From: Heterorhizobium halophytocola
Lineage (GTDB): Bacteria; Pseudomonadota; Alphaproteobacteria; Rhizobiales; Rhizobiaceae
Assembly (NCBI RefSeq): GCF_017873095.1
Contig: NZ_JAGGJU010000012.1
Coordinates: forward strand, 124,001-188,000
Reading direction: 5' to 3'
Length of the DNA: 64,000 bases
The notes under the pieces were generated by a model, which saw nothing but the letters and a program-made list of their open reading frames with translations, made no database searches and was not told the origin of the DNA. The first letter of the stretch is position 1. The number at the start of each line of letters is the position of its first letter. Position numbers and translations under genes: made by a program. Below are positions 8,010 through 17,339 of this stretch, in pieces.

Positions 8010-9296
8010 CTACTGCCAGCGGACCTTGGCGCCGAGCGCCGTCAGCTTCTCGACGAAGTGCGGATAGGCGCGGCGGATCGGATCTGCCTGGTGGATGGTC
8101 GAGCGGCCATCGATCTGGATCGCGGCAATGAACAGTGCAAGAACCACGCGGATGATGTAGGGCGCTTCAACGGTTGCGGGGCGCAGGCTGTTGCCGCCGC
8201 AGACGATCAGGCGGTGCGGATCCGACAGGTGCACGCGGGCGCCGAATTTGAGCAGTTCCGCACTCCAGCCGAGCGCACCTTCGTAGACCTTGTTCCAGAA
8301 CAGTATGTCGCCCTTGCAGCCGACCGAGACCCCGATCGCCTGGGGCAATAGGTCTGCCGGAAAATAGGGCCAGGGTGCGGCCTCGATCTTCGGCAGCATT
8401 TCGCGCGTGTAAGGCTCGGTGATTTCGCGCGTCCAGCCGGTCGCGGTGATCGTGCCTTCGCCGATCTCGAAGCGCAGCCCGAGCTTTTCAAACTGCCGGA
8501 GAATAAGCGGCATATGGCCGCCCATGTCGGTCTCCACCGTCAGCCGGCCGCCGGTGACGGCACCGATCGCCAGATAGGTGGCGACCTCGTGGTGATCGTC
8601 GGGCACGCGTGCGATCGTGCCGCCGAGACGCTCGATCCCTTCAATGGTCAGCCTCGAGGTGCCGATCCCGTCGATCTTGGCACCCATGGCCTGCAGCATC
8701 TGGCAAAGCGCCTGCACATGCGGCTCGGAGGCGGCGTTGGTGAGCGTCGATGTGCCCTTTGCCAGAGCCGCCATCATGGCGAAGGTTTCGGTCGCGGTGA
8801 CGGACGCGTAGTCCGGCCATAAATCAGCCGCAACGGCGCGGCTTCCAAGCTCGATCTCGTAAGGCAGGGTGGAGAGGATGCGCCCGCCAAAGCTCTCGAT
8901 GATGTCCAGATGCGGATCGATTTCGCGAACGCCGAGCGCGCAGCCCTTGGCCGTGGTGTCGAAGGTCAACTGGCCGTTGCGCTGCAGGACGGGGGCGAGC
9001 AGGAGCACCGCCGCACGGATGCCGACCGGAAGTTCACCCTTGCCCGCGCGGAAGGCATCGGCATCATGGCGGATCGTCAGCCGGCCGGCGCCGAGATCGC
9101 GGTCGATCACCGAGCCCATCGCCTCGAAATAGGCAAGCAGCTTGTCGATGTCGCTGATTTCCGGCACGTTTTCTAGGGTAACCGGCTCGTCGGTCAAGAG
9201 CGTGGCGCACAGCATCGGCAGCACGGCATTCTTGTTACCCGAGGGGCGGACCGTTCCGGAGACCGGATGGCCGCCGTCAACGATAAGATCGGTCAT
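8010..9296 (-). CDS. UDP-N-acetylglucosamine 1-carboxyvinyltransferase paralogue (MurA-like)
   Basis: 428-aa EPT/RTPC-fold enzyme. It keeps the main MurA landmarks: SGNKNAVLPML (Lys-Asn pair for substrate binding, residues 19-29), the active-site cysteine loop KGCALGVREIDPHL (Cys119), AAPWPYFPADL with the catalytic Asp, and the Arg of IIRVVLALF. MurA transfers enolpyruvate from PEP to UDP-GlcNAc as the first step of peptidoglycan synthesis. The sequence is distinct from the standard rhizobial MurA that starts MDRIRIVGG, so this is probably a second copy whose substrate may differ. It lies between carB and the SRPBCC gene, same strand. A Cys at the active site predicts sensitivity to fosfomycin. 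Confidence 0.85.
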   Translation of the reverse strand: MTDLIVDGGHPVSGTVRPSGNKNAVLPMLCATLLTDEPVTLENVPEISDIDKLLAYFEAMGSVIDRDLGAGRLTIRHDADAFRAGKGELPVGIRAAVLLLAPVLQRNGQLTFDTTAKGCALGVREIDPHLDIIESFGGRILSTLPYEIELGSRAVAADLWPDYASVTATETFAMMAALAKGTSTLTNAASEPHVQALCQMLQAMGAKIDGIGTSRLTIEGIERLGGTIARVPDDHHEVATYLAIGAVTGGRLTVETDMGGHMPLILRQFEKLGLRFEIGEGTITATGWTREITEPYTREMLPKIEAAPWPYFPADLLPQAIGVSVGCKGDILFWNKVYEGALGWSAELLKFGARVHLSDPHRLIVCGGNSLRPATVEAPYIIRVVLALFIAAIQIDGRSTIHQADPIRRAYPHFVEKLTALGAKVRWQ

Positions 9297-9331
9297 GTCA
9301 TCCGTCCTTCCGGTTCGATGCGCATTGAGGC

Positions 9332-12300
9332 TCAGAAGTAGCTCTGCAGCGGGCGCACTTCGAGCTGGCCCTTCTTCAGCGCCTGGATCGCTTCGGCGGC
9401 TGCCAGCGCACCGGCCATGGTGGTGTAGTAGGGCACCTTCTGCATCAGGGCGGCGCGGCGCAGCGACTTGGAGTCGGAGATCGCCTTGTTGCCGTCCGTG
9501 GTGTTGATCACCAGCTGGACCTGCCGGTTGCGGATCGCGTCCTCGATATGCGGGCGACCTTCCAGCACCTTGTTGATCTTGGATGCCTCGATGCCCTGTT
9601 CGGCGAGGAAGCGCTGGGTGCCGCCGGTCGCCATGACCTTGAAGCCGCAGCCTGTCAGCACCTTCACGGCCTCGAGCACGCGCGTCTTGTCCTCGTCGCG
9701 GACGGAAACGAACACCGTGCCGTCGCGCGGCAGCTCGACGCCGGCACCGAGCTGGCTCTTGGCAAAGGCCAGCGCGAAATCGGTGTCGAGGCCGATCACC
9801 TCACCGGTCGAGCGCATTTCCGGGCCGAGCAGCGTATCGACGCCGGGGAAGCGGGCAAACGGGAAGACGGCTTCCTTGACGGCGATATGATTCAGGTTGC
9901 GCGGGTCGGGCTTGGCGCCATAGGCGGCAATCGCCGGATCGAGCTTTTCGCCGGCCATGATGCGGGCGGCGATCTTGGCGATCGGCGCACCGATGGTCTT
10001 GGCGACGAAGGGCACGGTGCGCGAGGCGCGCGGATTGACTTCGAGCACGTAGATCACGCCGTCCTTGATCGCATACTGGACGTTCATCAGGCCGCCGACA
10101 TGCAGCGCCTTGGCAAGCGCCGTCGTCTGACGCTCCAGCTCGTCGAGCATCTCGCTCGACAGCGAGCGGGCCGGCAGCGAGCAGGCGCTGTCACCGGAGT
10201 GAATGCCGGCTTCCTCGATATGCTCCATGATGCCGGAGACGAAGACGTTCTCGCCGTCGCAGAGCGCATCGACATCAACTTCGATCGCGTTCGACAGATA
10301 GCTGTCGAAGAGCAGCGGGTTCTTGCCGAGCAGGGTGTTGATCTGGCCGGTCTTGTCGTTGGGATAGCGCTGCTTGATGTCTTCCGGCACCAGTTCCGGC
10401 ACGGTGTCGAGCAGATAGCTCTGCAACTGGCCTTCCGAATGCAGGATCTGCATGGCGCGGCCGCCGAGCACATAGGAGGGGCGCACGACCAGCGGGAAGC
10501 CGATCTCGGAAGCGACGAGGCGCGCCTGCTCGACCGAATAGGCGATGCCGTTGTTCGGCTGGGCCAGGTCAAGCTTCATCAACAGCTTCTGGAAGCGGTC
10601 GCGGTCTTCGGCAAGGTCGATCATGTCGGGCGCGGTGCCGAGGATCGGGATGCCGTTCTTTTCCAACGCTTCGGCGAGCTTCAGCGGCGTCTGGCCGCCG
10701 AACTGGACGATGACGCCGACCAGTTCGCCCTTTTCCTGCTCGGCGCGCATGATCTCGATCACGTCTTCGGCCGTCAGCGGTTCGAAATAAAGCCGGTCGG
10801 ACGTGTCGTAGTCGGTCGACACGGTTTCCGGGTTGCAGTTGATCATGATCGCTTCGAAGCCGGCATCCTTCAGCGCAAAGGCGGCGTGGCAGCAGCAATA
10901 GTCGAACTCGATGCCCTGGCCGATACGGTTCGGACCACCACCGAGAATGACGACCTTGCGGCGCTCGGAAACCTCGGCTTCCGAGCGGGCAGAGCCGACA
11001 AAGGGCGTCTCGTAGGTCGAGTACATGTAGGCAGTCGGCGAGGCGAATTCGGCCGCACAGGTGTCGATCCGCTTGAACACCGGACGCACGTTCAGCGTAT
11101 TGCGGATCTCGGCCACTTCCTTCGGCCGCTTGCCGGTCAGGCTTGCAAGCCGCGCGTCGGAAAAGCCCATGGCCTTGAGCATGCGCAGGTTTTCGGCGTC
11201 GTCCGGCAGGCCGTGCTCGCGGACACGGGCCTCCATGTCGACGATCGCCTTGAACTGGGCGACGAACCATGGATCGATCTTGCAGGCTTCGTGCACTTCC
11301 GCCTCGGATAGGCCGAGACGCAGCGCCTGGACGACCATGCGCAGGCGGTCGGGGGTCGGCGTGCCGATGGCGGCGCGGATGGCATTGTGATCGTCGGTCG
11401 TATCGCCATTGGCGCCGAGGCCGGGGATCTCGATTTCGTCGAGGCCGGTGAGGCCGGTCTCCAGGCCGCGCATCGCCTTCTGCAGTGATTCAGCGAAGGT
11501 GCGGCCGATTGCCATGACTTCGCCGACGGACTTCATCGCGGTGGTCAGGATCGGCTCGGAGCCGGGGAATTTTTCAAAGGCAAAGCGCGGGATCTTGGTG
11601 ACGACATAGTCGATCGACGGCTCGAACGAGGCGGGCGTGGCGCCGCCGGTGATGTCGTTTTCCAATTCGTCCAGCGTGTAGCCGATGGCAAGCTTGGCGG
11701 CGATCTTGGCGATCGGGAAGCCGGTGGCCTTGGAGGCCAGCGCCGAGGAGCGCGACACGCGCGGGTTCATTTCGATGACGACAAGGCGGCCATCTGCCGG
11801 ATTGACGGCGAACTGCACGTTCGAGCCGCCGGTTTCCACGCCGATCTCGCGCAGCACCGCGATCGAGGCGTTGCGCATCACCTGGTATTCCTTGTCGGTC
11901 AGCGTCAGTGCCGGTGCCACGGTGATCGAATCGCCCGTGTGGACGCCCATCGGATCGATGTTCTCGATCGAGCAGATGATGATGCAGTTGTCCGCCTTGT
12001 CGCGGACCACCTCCATCTCGTATTCCTTCCAGCCGAGCACGGATTCTTCGATCAGGACTTCGGTGGTGGGCGAGGCGTCGAGGCCGCCATTGACGATGTC
12101 GTAGAATTCCGAGCGGTTATAGGCGATGCCGCCGCCGGTGCCGCCCAGCGTGAAAGAGGGGCGGATGATCGCCGGCAGGCCGACTTCGTCCAGTGCCTGG
12201 GCGGCAATCGCCATGGCATGGCTCATATAGCGCTGCTTGCGGTCGGTCTCGCCGAGGTTCCACCGGTTTTCCAGCGCATCGAGGGCGGTGTCCAGATCGC

Positions 12301-12826
12301 CACCCGACAGCGTATCGCGCAGCTTGGTGCGTTCGGCTTCGTGCGCCTTGCGGTCGGCGTCCTTGATGTCGGTGGCATTGGCCAGAACCGAGCGCGGCGT
12401 CTCCAGCCCGATGCGGGCCATGGCTTCGCGGAACAGGGCGCGATCCTCGGCCATGTCGATGGCGGCCGGCTTGGCACCGATCATCTCGACATTGTAGCGG
12501 TCGAGCACGCCCATGCGCTTCAGCGAGAGCGCGGTGTTGAGCGCCGTCTGACCGCCCATGGTCGGCAGCAGCGCGTCCGGGCGTTCCTTGGCGATGATCT
12601 TGGCGACGACCTCAGGCGTGATCGGCTCGACATAGGTGGCGTCGGCAAGGCCCGGATCGGTCATGATCGTCGCCGGGTTGGAGTTGACCAGGATCACCCG
12701 GTACCCTTCTTCCTTCAGCGCCTTGCAAGCCTGGGTGCCGGAATAGTCGAATTCGCAGGCCTGGCCGATGACGATAGGTCCGGCGCCGATGATAAGAATG
12801 GACTTGATATCTTGGCGCTTCGGCAT
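9332..12826 (-). CDS. carB: Carbamoyl-phosphate synthase large subunit
   Basis: 1164-aa protein starting [30 protein letters not shown]. Two homologous ATP-grasp halves are visible: the first with [10 protein letters not shown] and [18 protein letters not shown], the second starting [21 protein letters not shown] with [18 protein letters not shown]. The C-terminal 140 residues form the MGS-like allosteric domain ([22 protein letters not shown]). It makes carbamoyl phosphate from bicarbonate, ATP and the ammonia delivered by CarA, for arginine and pyrimidine synthesis. The reading frame is open to 13030, but the family start is clearly at 12826. carA lies 6.8 kb away on the same strand, a separation usual in rhizobia. 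Confidence 0.98.
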   Translation of the reverse strand: MPKRQDIKSILIIGAGPIVIGQACEFDYSGTQACKALKEEGYRVILVNSNPATIMTDPGLADATYVEPITPEVVAKIIAKERPDALLPTMGGQTALNTALSLKRMGVLDRYNVEMIGAKPAAIDMAEDRALFREAMARIGLETPRSVLANATDIKDADRKAHEAERTKLRDTLSGGDLDTALDALENRWNLGETDRKQRYMSHAMAIAAQALDEVGLPAIIRPSFTLGGTGGGIAYNRSEFYDIVNGGLDASPTTEVLIEESVLGWKEYEMEVVRDKADNCIIICSIENIDPMGVHTGDSITVAPALTLTDKEYQVMRNASIAVLREIGVETGGSNVQFAVNPADGRLVVIEMNPRVSRSSALASKATGFPIAKIAAKLAIGYTLDELENDITGGATPASFEPSIDYVVTKIPRFAFEKFPGSEPILTTAMKSVGEVMAIGRTFAESLQKAMRGLETGLTGLDEIEIPGLGANGDTTDDHNAIRAAIGTPTPDRLRMVVQALRLGLSEAEVHEACKIDPWFVAQFKAIVDMEARVREHGLPDDAENLRMLKAMGFSDARLASLTGKRPKEVAEIRNTLNVRPVFKRIDTCAAEFASPTAYMYSTYETPFVGSARSEAEVSERRKVVILGGGPNRIGQGIEFDYCCCHAAFALKDAGFEAIMINCNPETVSTDYDTSDRLYFEPLTAEDVIEIMRAEQEKGELVGVIVQFGGQTPLKLAEALEKNGIPILGTAPDMIDLAEDRDRFQKLLMKLDLAQPNNGIAYSVEQARLVASEIGFPLVVRPSYVLGGRAMQILHSEGQLQSYLLDTVPELVPEDIKQRYPNDKTGQINTLLGKNPLLFDSYLSNAIEVDVDALCDGENVFVSGIMEHIEEAGIHSGDSACSLPARSLSSEMLDELERQTTALAKALHVGGLMNVQYAIKDGVIYVLEVNPRASRTVPFVAKTIGAPIAKIAARIMAGEKLDPAIAAYGAKPDPRNLNHIAVKEAVFPFARFPGVDTLLGPEMRSTGEVIGLDTDFALAFAKSQLGAGVELPRDGTVFVSVRDEDKTRVLEAVKVLTGCGFKVMATGGTQRFLAEQGIEASKINKVLEGRPHIEDAIRNRQVQLVINTTDGNKAISDSKSLRRAALMQKVPYYTTMAGALAAAEAIQALKKGQLEVRPLQSYF

Positions 12827-13197
12827 GGGCTTGATCCGTCTCGTTCGCAGCCCGCGTGAAAAACCGGCGTCGGTTGGGAACCGGGCCGGCTGCGGGCGTG
12901 TCTGTCTGTAGGCTAGGTGGGCCTTATAGGGAAAGGATCGGGTGAACGGAACCCCGAAAATATCCCTTTGCAAAGGAAATTGCGCGGGTCGCACACGACG
13001 TTCCCGTCTGGGCGGGGACGTCGCCGGCACGGACGGAATGTCTCAGCGTCCACTCTCGGTCAAAAGGTCCAGCAGCTTTTGTGCGGTTTCGATTGTCCAT
13101 GGGTCGCAGTCCTTTCGGAGGTGGGGGCACGAATGTGTCACAAGACGGTAGCACTTTGTGCCTAAATCCGGTCGGGCAGCCGTGAGAAGGATCACCA
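12827..13197. other. Intergenic region between carB and the DUF1868 gene
   Basis: 371 bp between divergent genes, expected to hold the carB promoter (minus) and the DUF1868 promoter (plus). I see no convincing protein-coding frame beyond the N-terminal extension of the carB frame, and no clear terminator or known riboswitch. The last bases (AGAAGGATCACCA) are the ribosome binding site of the plus-strand gene. Confidence 0.5.
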
Positions 13198-13920
13198 ATG
13201 GACGCCACCATCGTCACGCCGAAGCTTTATCCGTTCTCGAAGAGCCGTATGGTAGAGCCCCCGCGACATCTGGGCACCCGCTACGACCGCTCGGGCACTT
13301 TCCTGCCGGAGCCCGGCAATACGGTGGTCTGCCATCTGGTCGAGGGTTCGGAGACGCAGGCAGCGCTCGTCGACGCGCGGGCGCGCTACCTGTCGGCGCC
13401 AGAGACGGAAAAGCTCGCCTTCACGCCGATATCCAGCCTGCACATGACGTTGTTCCAGGGCGTAATCGAATACCGCCGCCAGCCCGATTACTGGCCGCCG
13501 GAGCTCGCCCTGGACACGACCATCCCGGCGACGACCGCGCACCTGCTGGCAAGACTTGCCGATTTCGAGGGCGGCCCTGAATTCAAGGTCCGTGTCGTCG
13601 ATGCGCTGCCGACCGGGTTGACGGTCGAGGGGGCAACGCCGTCGGACCGCCAGGCGTTGACGCTCTGGCGTGACCGGCTTGCCGATCGGTTCGGCTACCG
13701 GCATCCGGACCATGACACTTACGTCTTCCACATCACCTTTGCCTATCCGGTCGCCTATTTCGTGGATGCATCCCTGCCGGTCTGGCAGACCATGCTGGCC
13801 GAGGTTGTGGAAGACATCGCCCGCCGTGCGCCGGTACTTGACCTCAAGGCACCGGCATTCTGCCGGTTCGAGGACATGAACCATTTCGAGGAATTGCTGG
13901 TTCTGCCTTTCGGCCGTTGA
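13198..13920 (+). CDS. DUF1868 protein of the 2H phosphoesterase type
   Basis: 240-aa protein starting MDATIVTPKLYPFSKSRM with an AAGGA box 7 nt upstream. It carries two H-x-T motifs, SLHMTLF (about residue 82) and VFHITFAY (about 177), the catalytic signature of the 2H phosphoesterase superfamily, whose members hydrolyse cyclic phosphates or 2',3'- and 2',5'-linked nucleotides. Overall it matches DUF1868 of rhizobia. Substrate unknown. Divergent from carB with no partner gene directly coupled to it. Confidence 0.85.
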   Translation: MDATIVTPKLYPFSKSRMVEPPRHLGTRYDRSGTFLPEPGNTVVCHLVEGSETQAALVDARARYLSAPETEKLAFTPISSLHMTLFQGVIEYRRQPDYWPPELALDTTIPATTAHLLARLADFEGGPEFKVRVVDALPTGLTVEGATPSDRQALTLWRDRLADRFGYRHPDHDTYVFHITFAYPVAYFVDASLPVWQTMLAEVVEDIARRAPVLDLKAPAFCRFEDMNHFEELLVLPFGR

Positions 13921-14208
13921 GGCCTGCCTGCCGATGGATCTGCAGCTTTTCCGGGCTTGAAGACCGCGGGCGGAGGACGCCGGTCGAACAAGACCGGTGT
14001 CGCCTGCGAATGTCTTTACGTCCGACCGCTCGGTCCAATCCACTTGCGCTAACGCTGCGTAGATATGCGGTAGAGGCACGCGGTCGGCTTTTTCAGAACC
14101 TGGCTTAGAACCGGTCACGACGATCGCTGCTTTCCCTCCTCAGATGAGGGCTCCTTGCCACCGGATGCGGCAAAACCGTCGCGTCGCCGCAGAAAGCAGC
14201 CGTTCTCG

Positions 14209-14880
14209 ATGATCACTCTCCACTACCTCGACAATTCCCGAGCGCACCGCATCCTCTGGCTCCTGGAGGAACTCGGCCTTTCCTATGACGTGCGGATCTA
14301 TCATCGCGGCAGCGACATGCTGGCGCCGGACAGCCTGAAAGCCGTTCATCCGCTCGGCAAATCGCCGGTGATCGTGGACAATGGCCGGGTACTGGCCGAA
14401 AGCGGGGCGATCTGCGACTACCTGATCGACACCTACGGACCGACATCGGGGCTGCGCCCGGCACCCGATACGGATGCCTTTCTCGCCTATCGCTACTGGC
14501 TGCATTATGCCGAGGGTTCGGCCATGCCGCTGCTGCTCCTGAAGCTGATCTTCGCCAAGCTGCCCTCGCAGGTCCCCTGGTTCCTGAAATTGCCAGCCGG
14601 CCTGATCAGCAAGGGGTTCGCAGCCAAGCTCGTCGATCCCCAGATGAAGACCCACATGACCTATTGGAACGACGAGCTCTCCCGGACCGGCTGGTTTGCC
14701 GGGGAGCAGTTTTCCGCGGCCGACATCATGATGAGCTTTCCTGTCGAGACGGCCATGGTCAGGGCTGCGCCCGGGACAGAGACCGCGGCGATCCGCGCCT
14801 ATCTCGCGGCGATCCGGGAAAGGCCCGCCTACAAGCGGGCGCTGGAGCAGGGCGGGCGCTATATTTACGCCACCAGCTGA
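14209..14880 (+). CDS. Glutathione S-transferase family protein
   Basis: 223-aa protein starting MITLHYLDNSRAHRILWLLEELGL. The thioredoxin-like N-terminal domain has SRAHRILWLLEE, where the Ser or Arg-His side chains replace the classical catalytic residue, the cis-Pro loop GKSPVIVD and the GSH-contacting ESGAICDYLI. The C-terminal alpha-helical domain has FSAADIMMSFPVETA, equivalent to the conserved N-capping box. Members conjugate or reduce electrophiles with glutathione. The longer frame from 14155 lacks support; the fold starts at 14209, though the ribosome site is weak. It appears monocistronic, 288 bp after the DUF1868 gene. Confidence 0.92.
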   Translation: MITLHYLDNSRAHRILWLLEELGLSYDVRIYHRGSDMLAPDSLKAVHPLGKSPVIVDNGRVLAESGAICDYLIDTYGPTSGLRPAPDTDAFLAYRYWLHYAEGSAMPLLLLKLIFAKLPSQVPWFLKLPAGLISKGFAAKLVDPQMKTHMTYWNDELSRTGWFAGEQFSAADIMMSFPVETAMVRAAPGTETAAIRAYLAAIRERPAYKRALEQGGRYIYATS

Positions 14881-14966
14881 TATTCGGCCTTGCCTTTTCT
14901 CTTGGCTTCGGAACGCATTGCAGCCTTGCGGGTTGAAAGCGTGATCAGCGAACAGAGGGAAGTATC

Positions 14967-15881
14967 ATGGAATGGAAGGGTCGACGTCAGTCGGACAATA
15001 TCGAGGATCGTCGAGGTACCTCGATGGGGCGTGGCGGCTTCGGCAACAGCCCATTCGGTCGAGGTGTACGCATTCCGACCGGAGGCCGCGGTGGCGGTCT
15101 GTCGATCGGGACGATCATCTTTCTCGTGGTCATCTATTTCGTGCTGAAGCTGATGGGCATTGACATGCTGCAGATGATGGATGGCGGCTCCACCAGCTCC
15201 GGTTACGAACAGTCGCAGGGTACCCGGCCGAGCGGCACGTCGAACGACGAGATGACCGCCTTCGTGCGCACGGTACTGGCCGAAACGGAAGACACCTGGA
15301 CCGGCATCTTCAAGGCATCGGGCGAAACCTATGAAAAGCCGACGCTGGTGCTCTTCTCCGGGCGCACCAGTTCGGGATGCGGCACCGCGTCATCGGCAAC
15401 CGGTCCGTTCTACTGTCCCACCGATCGCAAGGTCTATCTCGACACCGACTTTTTCCGCCAGCTGCAGCAGCAGTTCGGCGCGTCGGGGGATTTTGCCGAG
15501 GCCTATGTGATCGCCCATGAGGTCGGTCATCATGTGCAGAACCAGATCGGCGTATTGCCGAAGTTCAACCAGGCGCGCCAGCAGATGAGTGAAACGCAGG
15601 CCAACCAGATGTCTGTCCGGGTCGAGCTGCAGGCCGACTGCTTTGCCGGTATCTGGGGCAAGTTTACCGACCAGAAGGGCATTCTGGAAGCCGGTGACCT
15701 GGAAGAGGCACTGAATGCGGCCCACCAGATCGGCGACGACACGCTGCAGAAGCAGGGCCAGGGTTACGTGGTGCCCGACAGCTTCACCCATGGCACGTCG
15801 GAGCAGCGGATGGCATGGTTCAAGCGCGGTTTCGACAGCGGCAAGATGAGTGCCTGCGACACCTTCTCGGGCGCCATCTGA
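14967..15881 (+). CDS. Neutral zinc metallopeptidase (YpfJ/KPN_02809 type), membrane-anchored
   Basis: 304-aa protein. Residues 1-43 are Gly/Arg-rich and cytoplasmic-looking, followed by one membrane segment (LSIGTIIFLVVIYFVLKLMG, about 46-65), then a globular domain with the zinc motif HEVGHH (His184, Glu185, His188) and NQIGVL. This is the putative neutral zinc metallopeptidase family (PF04228). Start supported by GAGGGAAG 7 nt upstream. The family is widely conserved in proteobacteria without a defined substrate; a role in envelope protein turnover is inferred. A strong terminator follows. Confidence 0.93.
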   Translation: MEWKGRRQSDNIEDRRGTSMGRGGFGNSPFGRGVRIPTGGRGGGLSIGTIIFLVVIYFVLKLMGIDMLQMMDGGSTSSGYEQSQGTRPSGTSNDEMTAFVRTVLAETEDTWTGIFKASGETYEKPTLVLFSGRTSSGCGTASSATGPFYCPTDRKVYLDTDFFRQLQQQFGASGDFAEAYVIAHEVGHHVQNQIGVLPKFNQARQQMSETQANQMSVRVELQADCFAGIWGKFTDQKGILEAGDLEEALNAAHQIGDDTLQKQGQGYVVPDSFTHGTSEQRMAWFKRGFDSGKMSACDTFSGAI

Positions 15882-16025
15882 GGCGAGACCCACCCGCCGA
15901 TTTTAGTGCACGTCCGGTAAACGCGAGTTCATCCGATGCGCTCTAGTTTGTTGTTATTACGCATTTCCGGACGGAAAACCGCGACGACACTTTTTCCTGG
16001 AAAGGCTCTAGGCTGCCGCAACAAC

Positions 16026-16055
16026 AAAGGGCGTTCCGATCGGAGCGCCCTTTTT
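16026..16055 (+). terminator. Rho-independent terminator, usable from both sides
   Basis: AAAGGGCG and CGCCCTTT form an 8-bp stem, extended by TCCG/CGGA inside, followed by TTTTT on the plus strand. It separates the metallopeptidase gene from the convergent aldo/keto reductase gene. On the minus strand the tail is TTTGTTGTT, so weaker termination is possible there. Confidence 0.9.
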
Positions 16056-16064
16056 CGATGTCGC

Positions 16065-17057
16065 CTATTTCTCGCTGTCGAGCATCGCCATCTGCGCGGC
16101 GGCATAGCGGTCGCCAGCCGCCGCGTTCTTCGGTACGGCCTTCTCGATCTCGGCGACATCCGCTTCGCTGAGGACCTGTCCGACGGCACCGAACGCTTCT
16201 TCCAGCCGCTCGCGTCGGCGGGCGCCGATGATCGGCACGATGTCGTCGCCCTTGGCGATCACCCAGGCGATGGCAGCCTGCGCGGTCGTCATGCCCTTCT
16301 TCTCCGCCACCGCCGACAGCGCCTCGACAAGGGCGAGGTTCTTCTCGACATTCTCTCCCTGAAAGCGCGGGCTGTGCCTGCGAAAGTCGCTGGACGCTGT
16401 CGCTTCGGGTTTCCAGTGGCCGGAAATCAGGCCGCGCGACAGAACCCCGTAGGCGGTGATACCGATGCCGAGCTCGCGGCAGGCTGGCAGGATCCTGTCC
16501 TCGATGCCGCGTGAGACGAGTGAATACTCGATCTGCAGGTCGGCGATCGGATGCACGGCCGCCGCCTTGCGGATGGTTTCGACTCCCACTTCCGAAAGGC
16601 CGACATGGCGGACATAGCCGGCCTCGATCAGATCGGCGATGGCGCCGATGGTTTCTTCGATCGGTACATTCGGATCCAGACGGGCAGGGCGGTAGATATC
16701 GATATAGTCGACGCCGAGGCGCTGCAGCGTGTAGGCGACGAAGGTCTTTACCGCCTGTGGCCGCGCGTCGTAGCCGAGCCAGGCGCCGGCCGGATCGCGC
16801 TGGGCGCCGAACTTGACGCTGATCACCAGCGTCTCGCGGTTGACCGTCTTCAACGCCTCGCCGATCAGCATTTCGTTATGGCCCATGCCATAGAAGTCGC
16901 CGGTGTCGAGAAGGTCCATGCCGGCATCGAGCGCTGCGTGAATGGTGGCGATCGCCTCTTCGCGATCCGAGGGGCCATACATGCCCGACATGCCCATGCA
17001 GCCAAGGCCGATGCGCGCGGTTGTGGGGCCGGTCTTGCCAAGCTTGACGGTTTTCAT
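16065..17057 (-). CDS. Aldo/keto reductase
   Basis: 330-aa TIM-barrel oxidoreductase starting MKTVKLGKTGPTTARIGLGCMGMSGMYGPSD. The tetrad residues Asp and Tyr are seen in LLDTGDFYG and Lys in ISVKFGAQRD. The usual His region reads DIYRPARLDPNVPIEET, as in the YakC/IolS-like subfamily where His is replaced. The NADP-binding end has IVPIIGARRRERLEEAFGAV. The family reduces aldehydes and ketones with NADPH. ATG 17057 is preceded by GAAGGAT; the frame to 17132 is not needed. Divergent from the MATE gene across 282 bp. Confidence 0.92.
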   Translation of the reverse strand: MKTVKLGKTGPTTARIGLGCMGMSGMYGPSDREEAIATIHAALDAGMDLLDTGDFYGMGHNEMLIGEALKTVNRETLVISVKFGAQRDPAGAWLGYDARPQAVKTFVAYTLQRLGVDYIDIYRPARLDPNVPIEETIGAIADLIEAGYVRHVGLSEVGVETIRKAAAVHPIADLQIEYSLVSRGIEDRILPACRELGIGITAYGVLSRGLISGHWKPEATASSDFRRHSPRFQGENVEKNLALVEALSAVAEKKGMTTAQAAIAWVIAKGDDIVPIIGARRRERLEEAFGAVGQVLSEADVAEIEKAVPKNAAAGDRYAAAQMAMLDSEK

Positions 17058-17339
17058 CGGCGGGATCCTTCCAAAGCGTGAATTAGCAAATCGAATACCC
17101 CTGCAACGGCCAGGACGCTCAGGAGTTTCCACGCGGCGGGCGGCAACGGCAGGCTTTTCGAATCCATGAGGTGTTTTAACGGCAGGACAACCCTTGGTTC
17201 AGTTGAGCCTTCGCCCATATTTTTCCGGTGATCTGTGGGACGGGTTGAAAAGCGGACGGCATTCTTCTATGCGAAATCAGGTAATTCCTCCGGAAAACCT
17301 TCTATCGGCAAGGTTTTTCTATTTTTTCAGAATGGTAGC

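Noticed and set aside
9548..11311. 587-codon plus-strand open frame inside carB
   Set aside because: Antisense shadow of the GC-rich carB gene; no family motifs and no ribosome site, while carB on the other strand is certain.
12827..13030. N-terminal extension of CarB by 68 residues
   Set aside because: Not conserved, basic and low complexity; the family start MPKRQDIKS at 12826 is clear.
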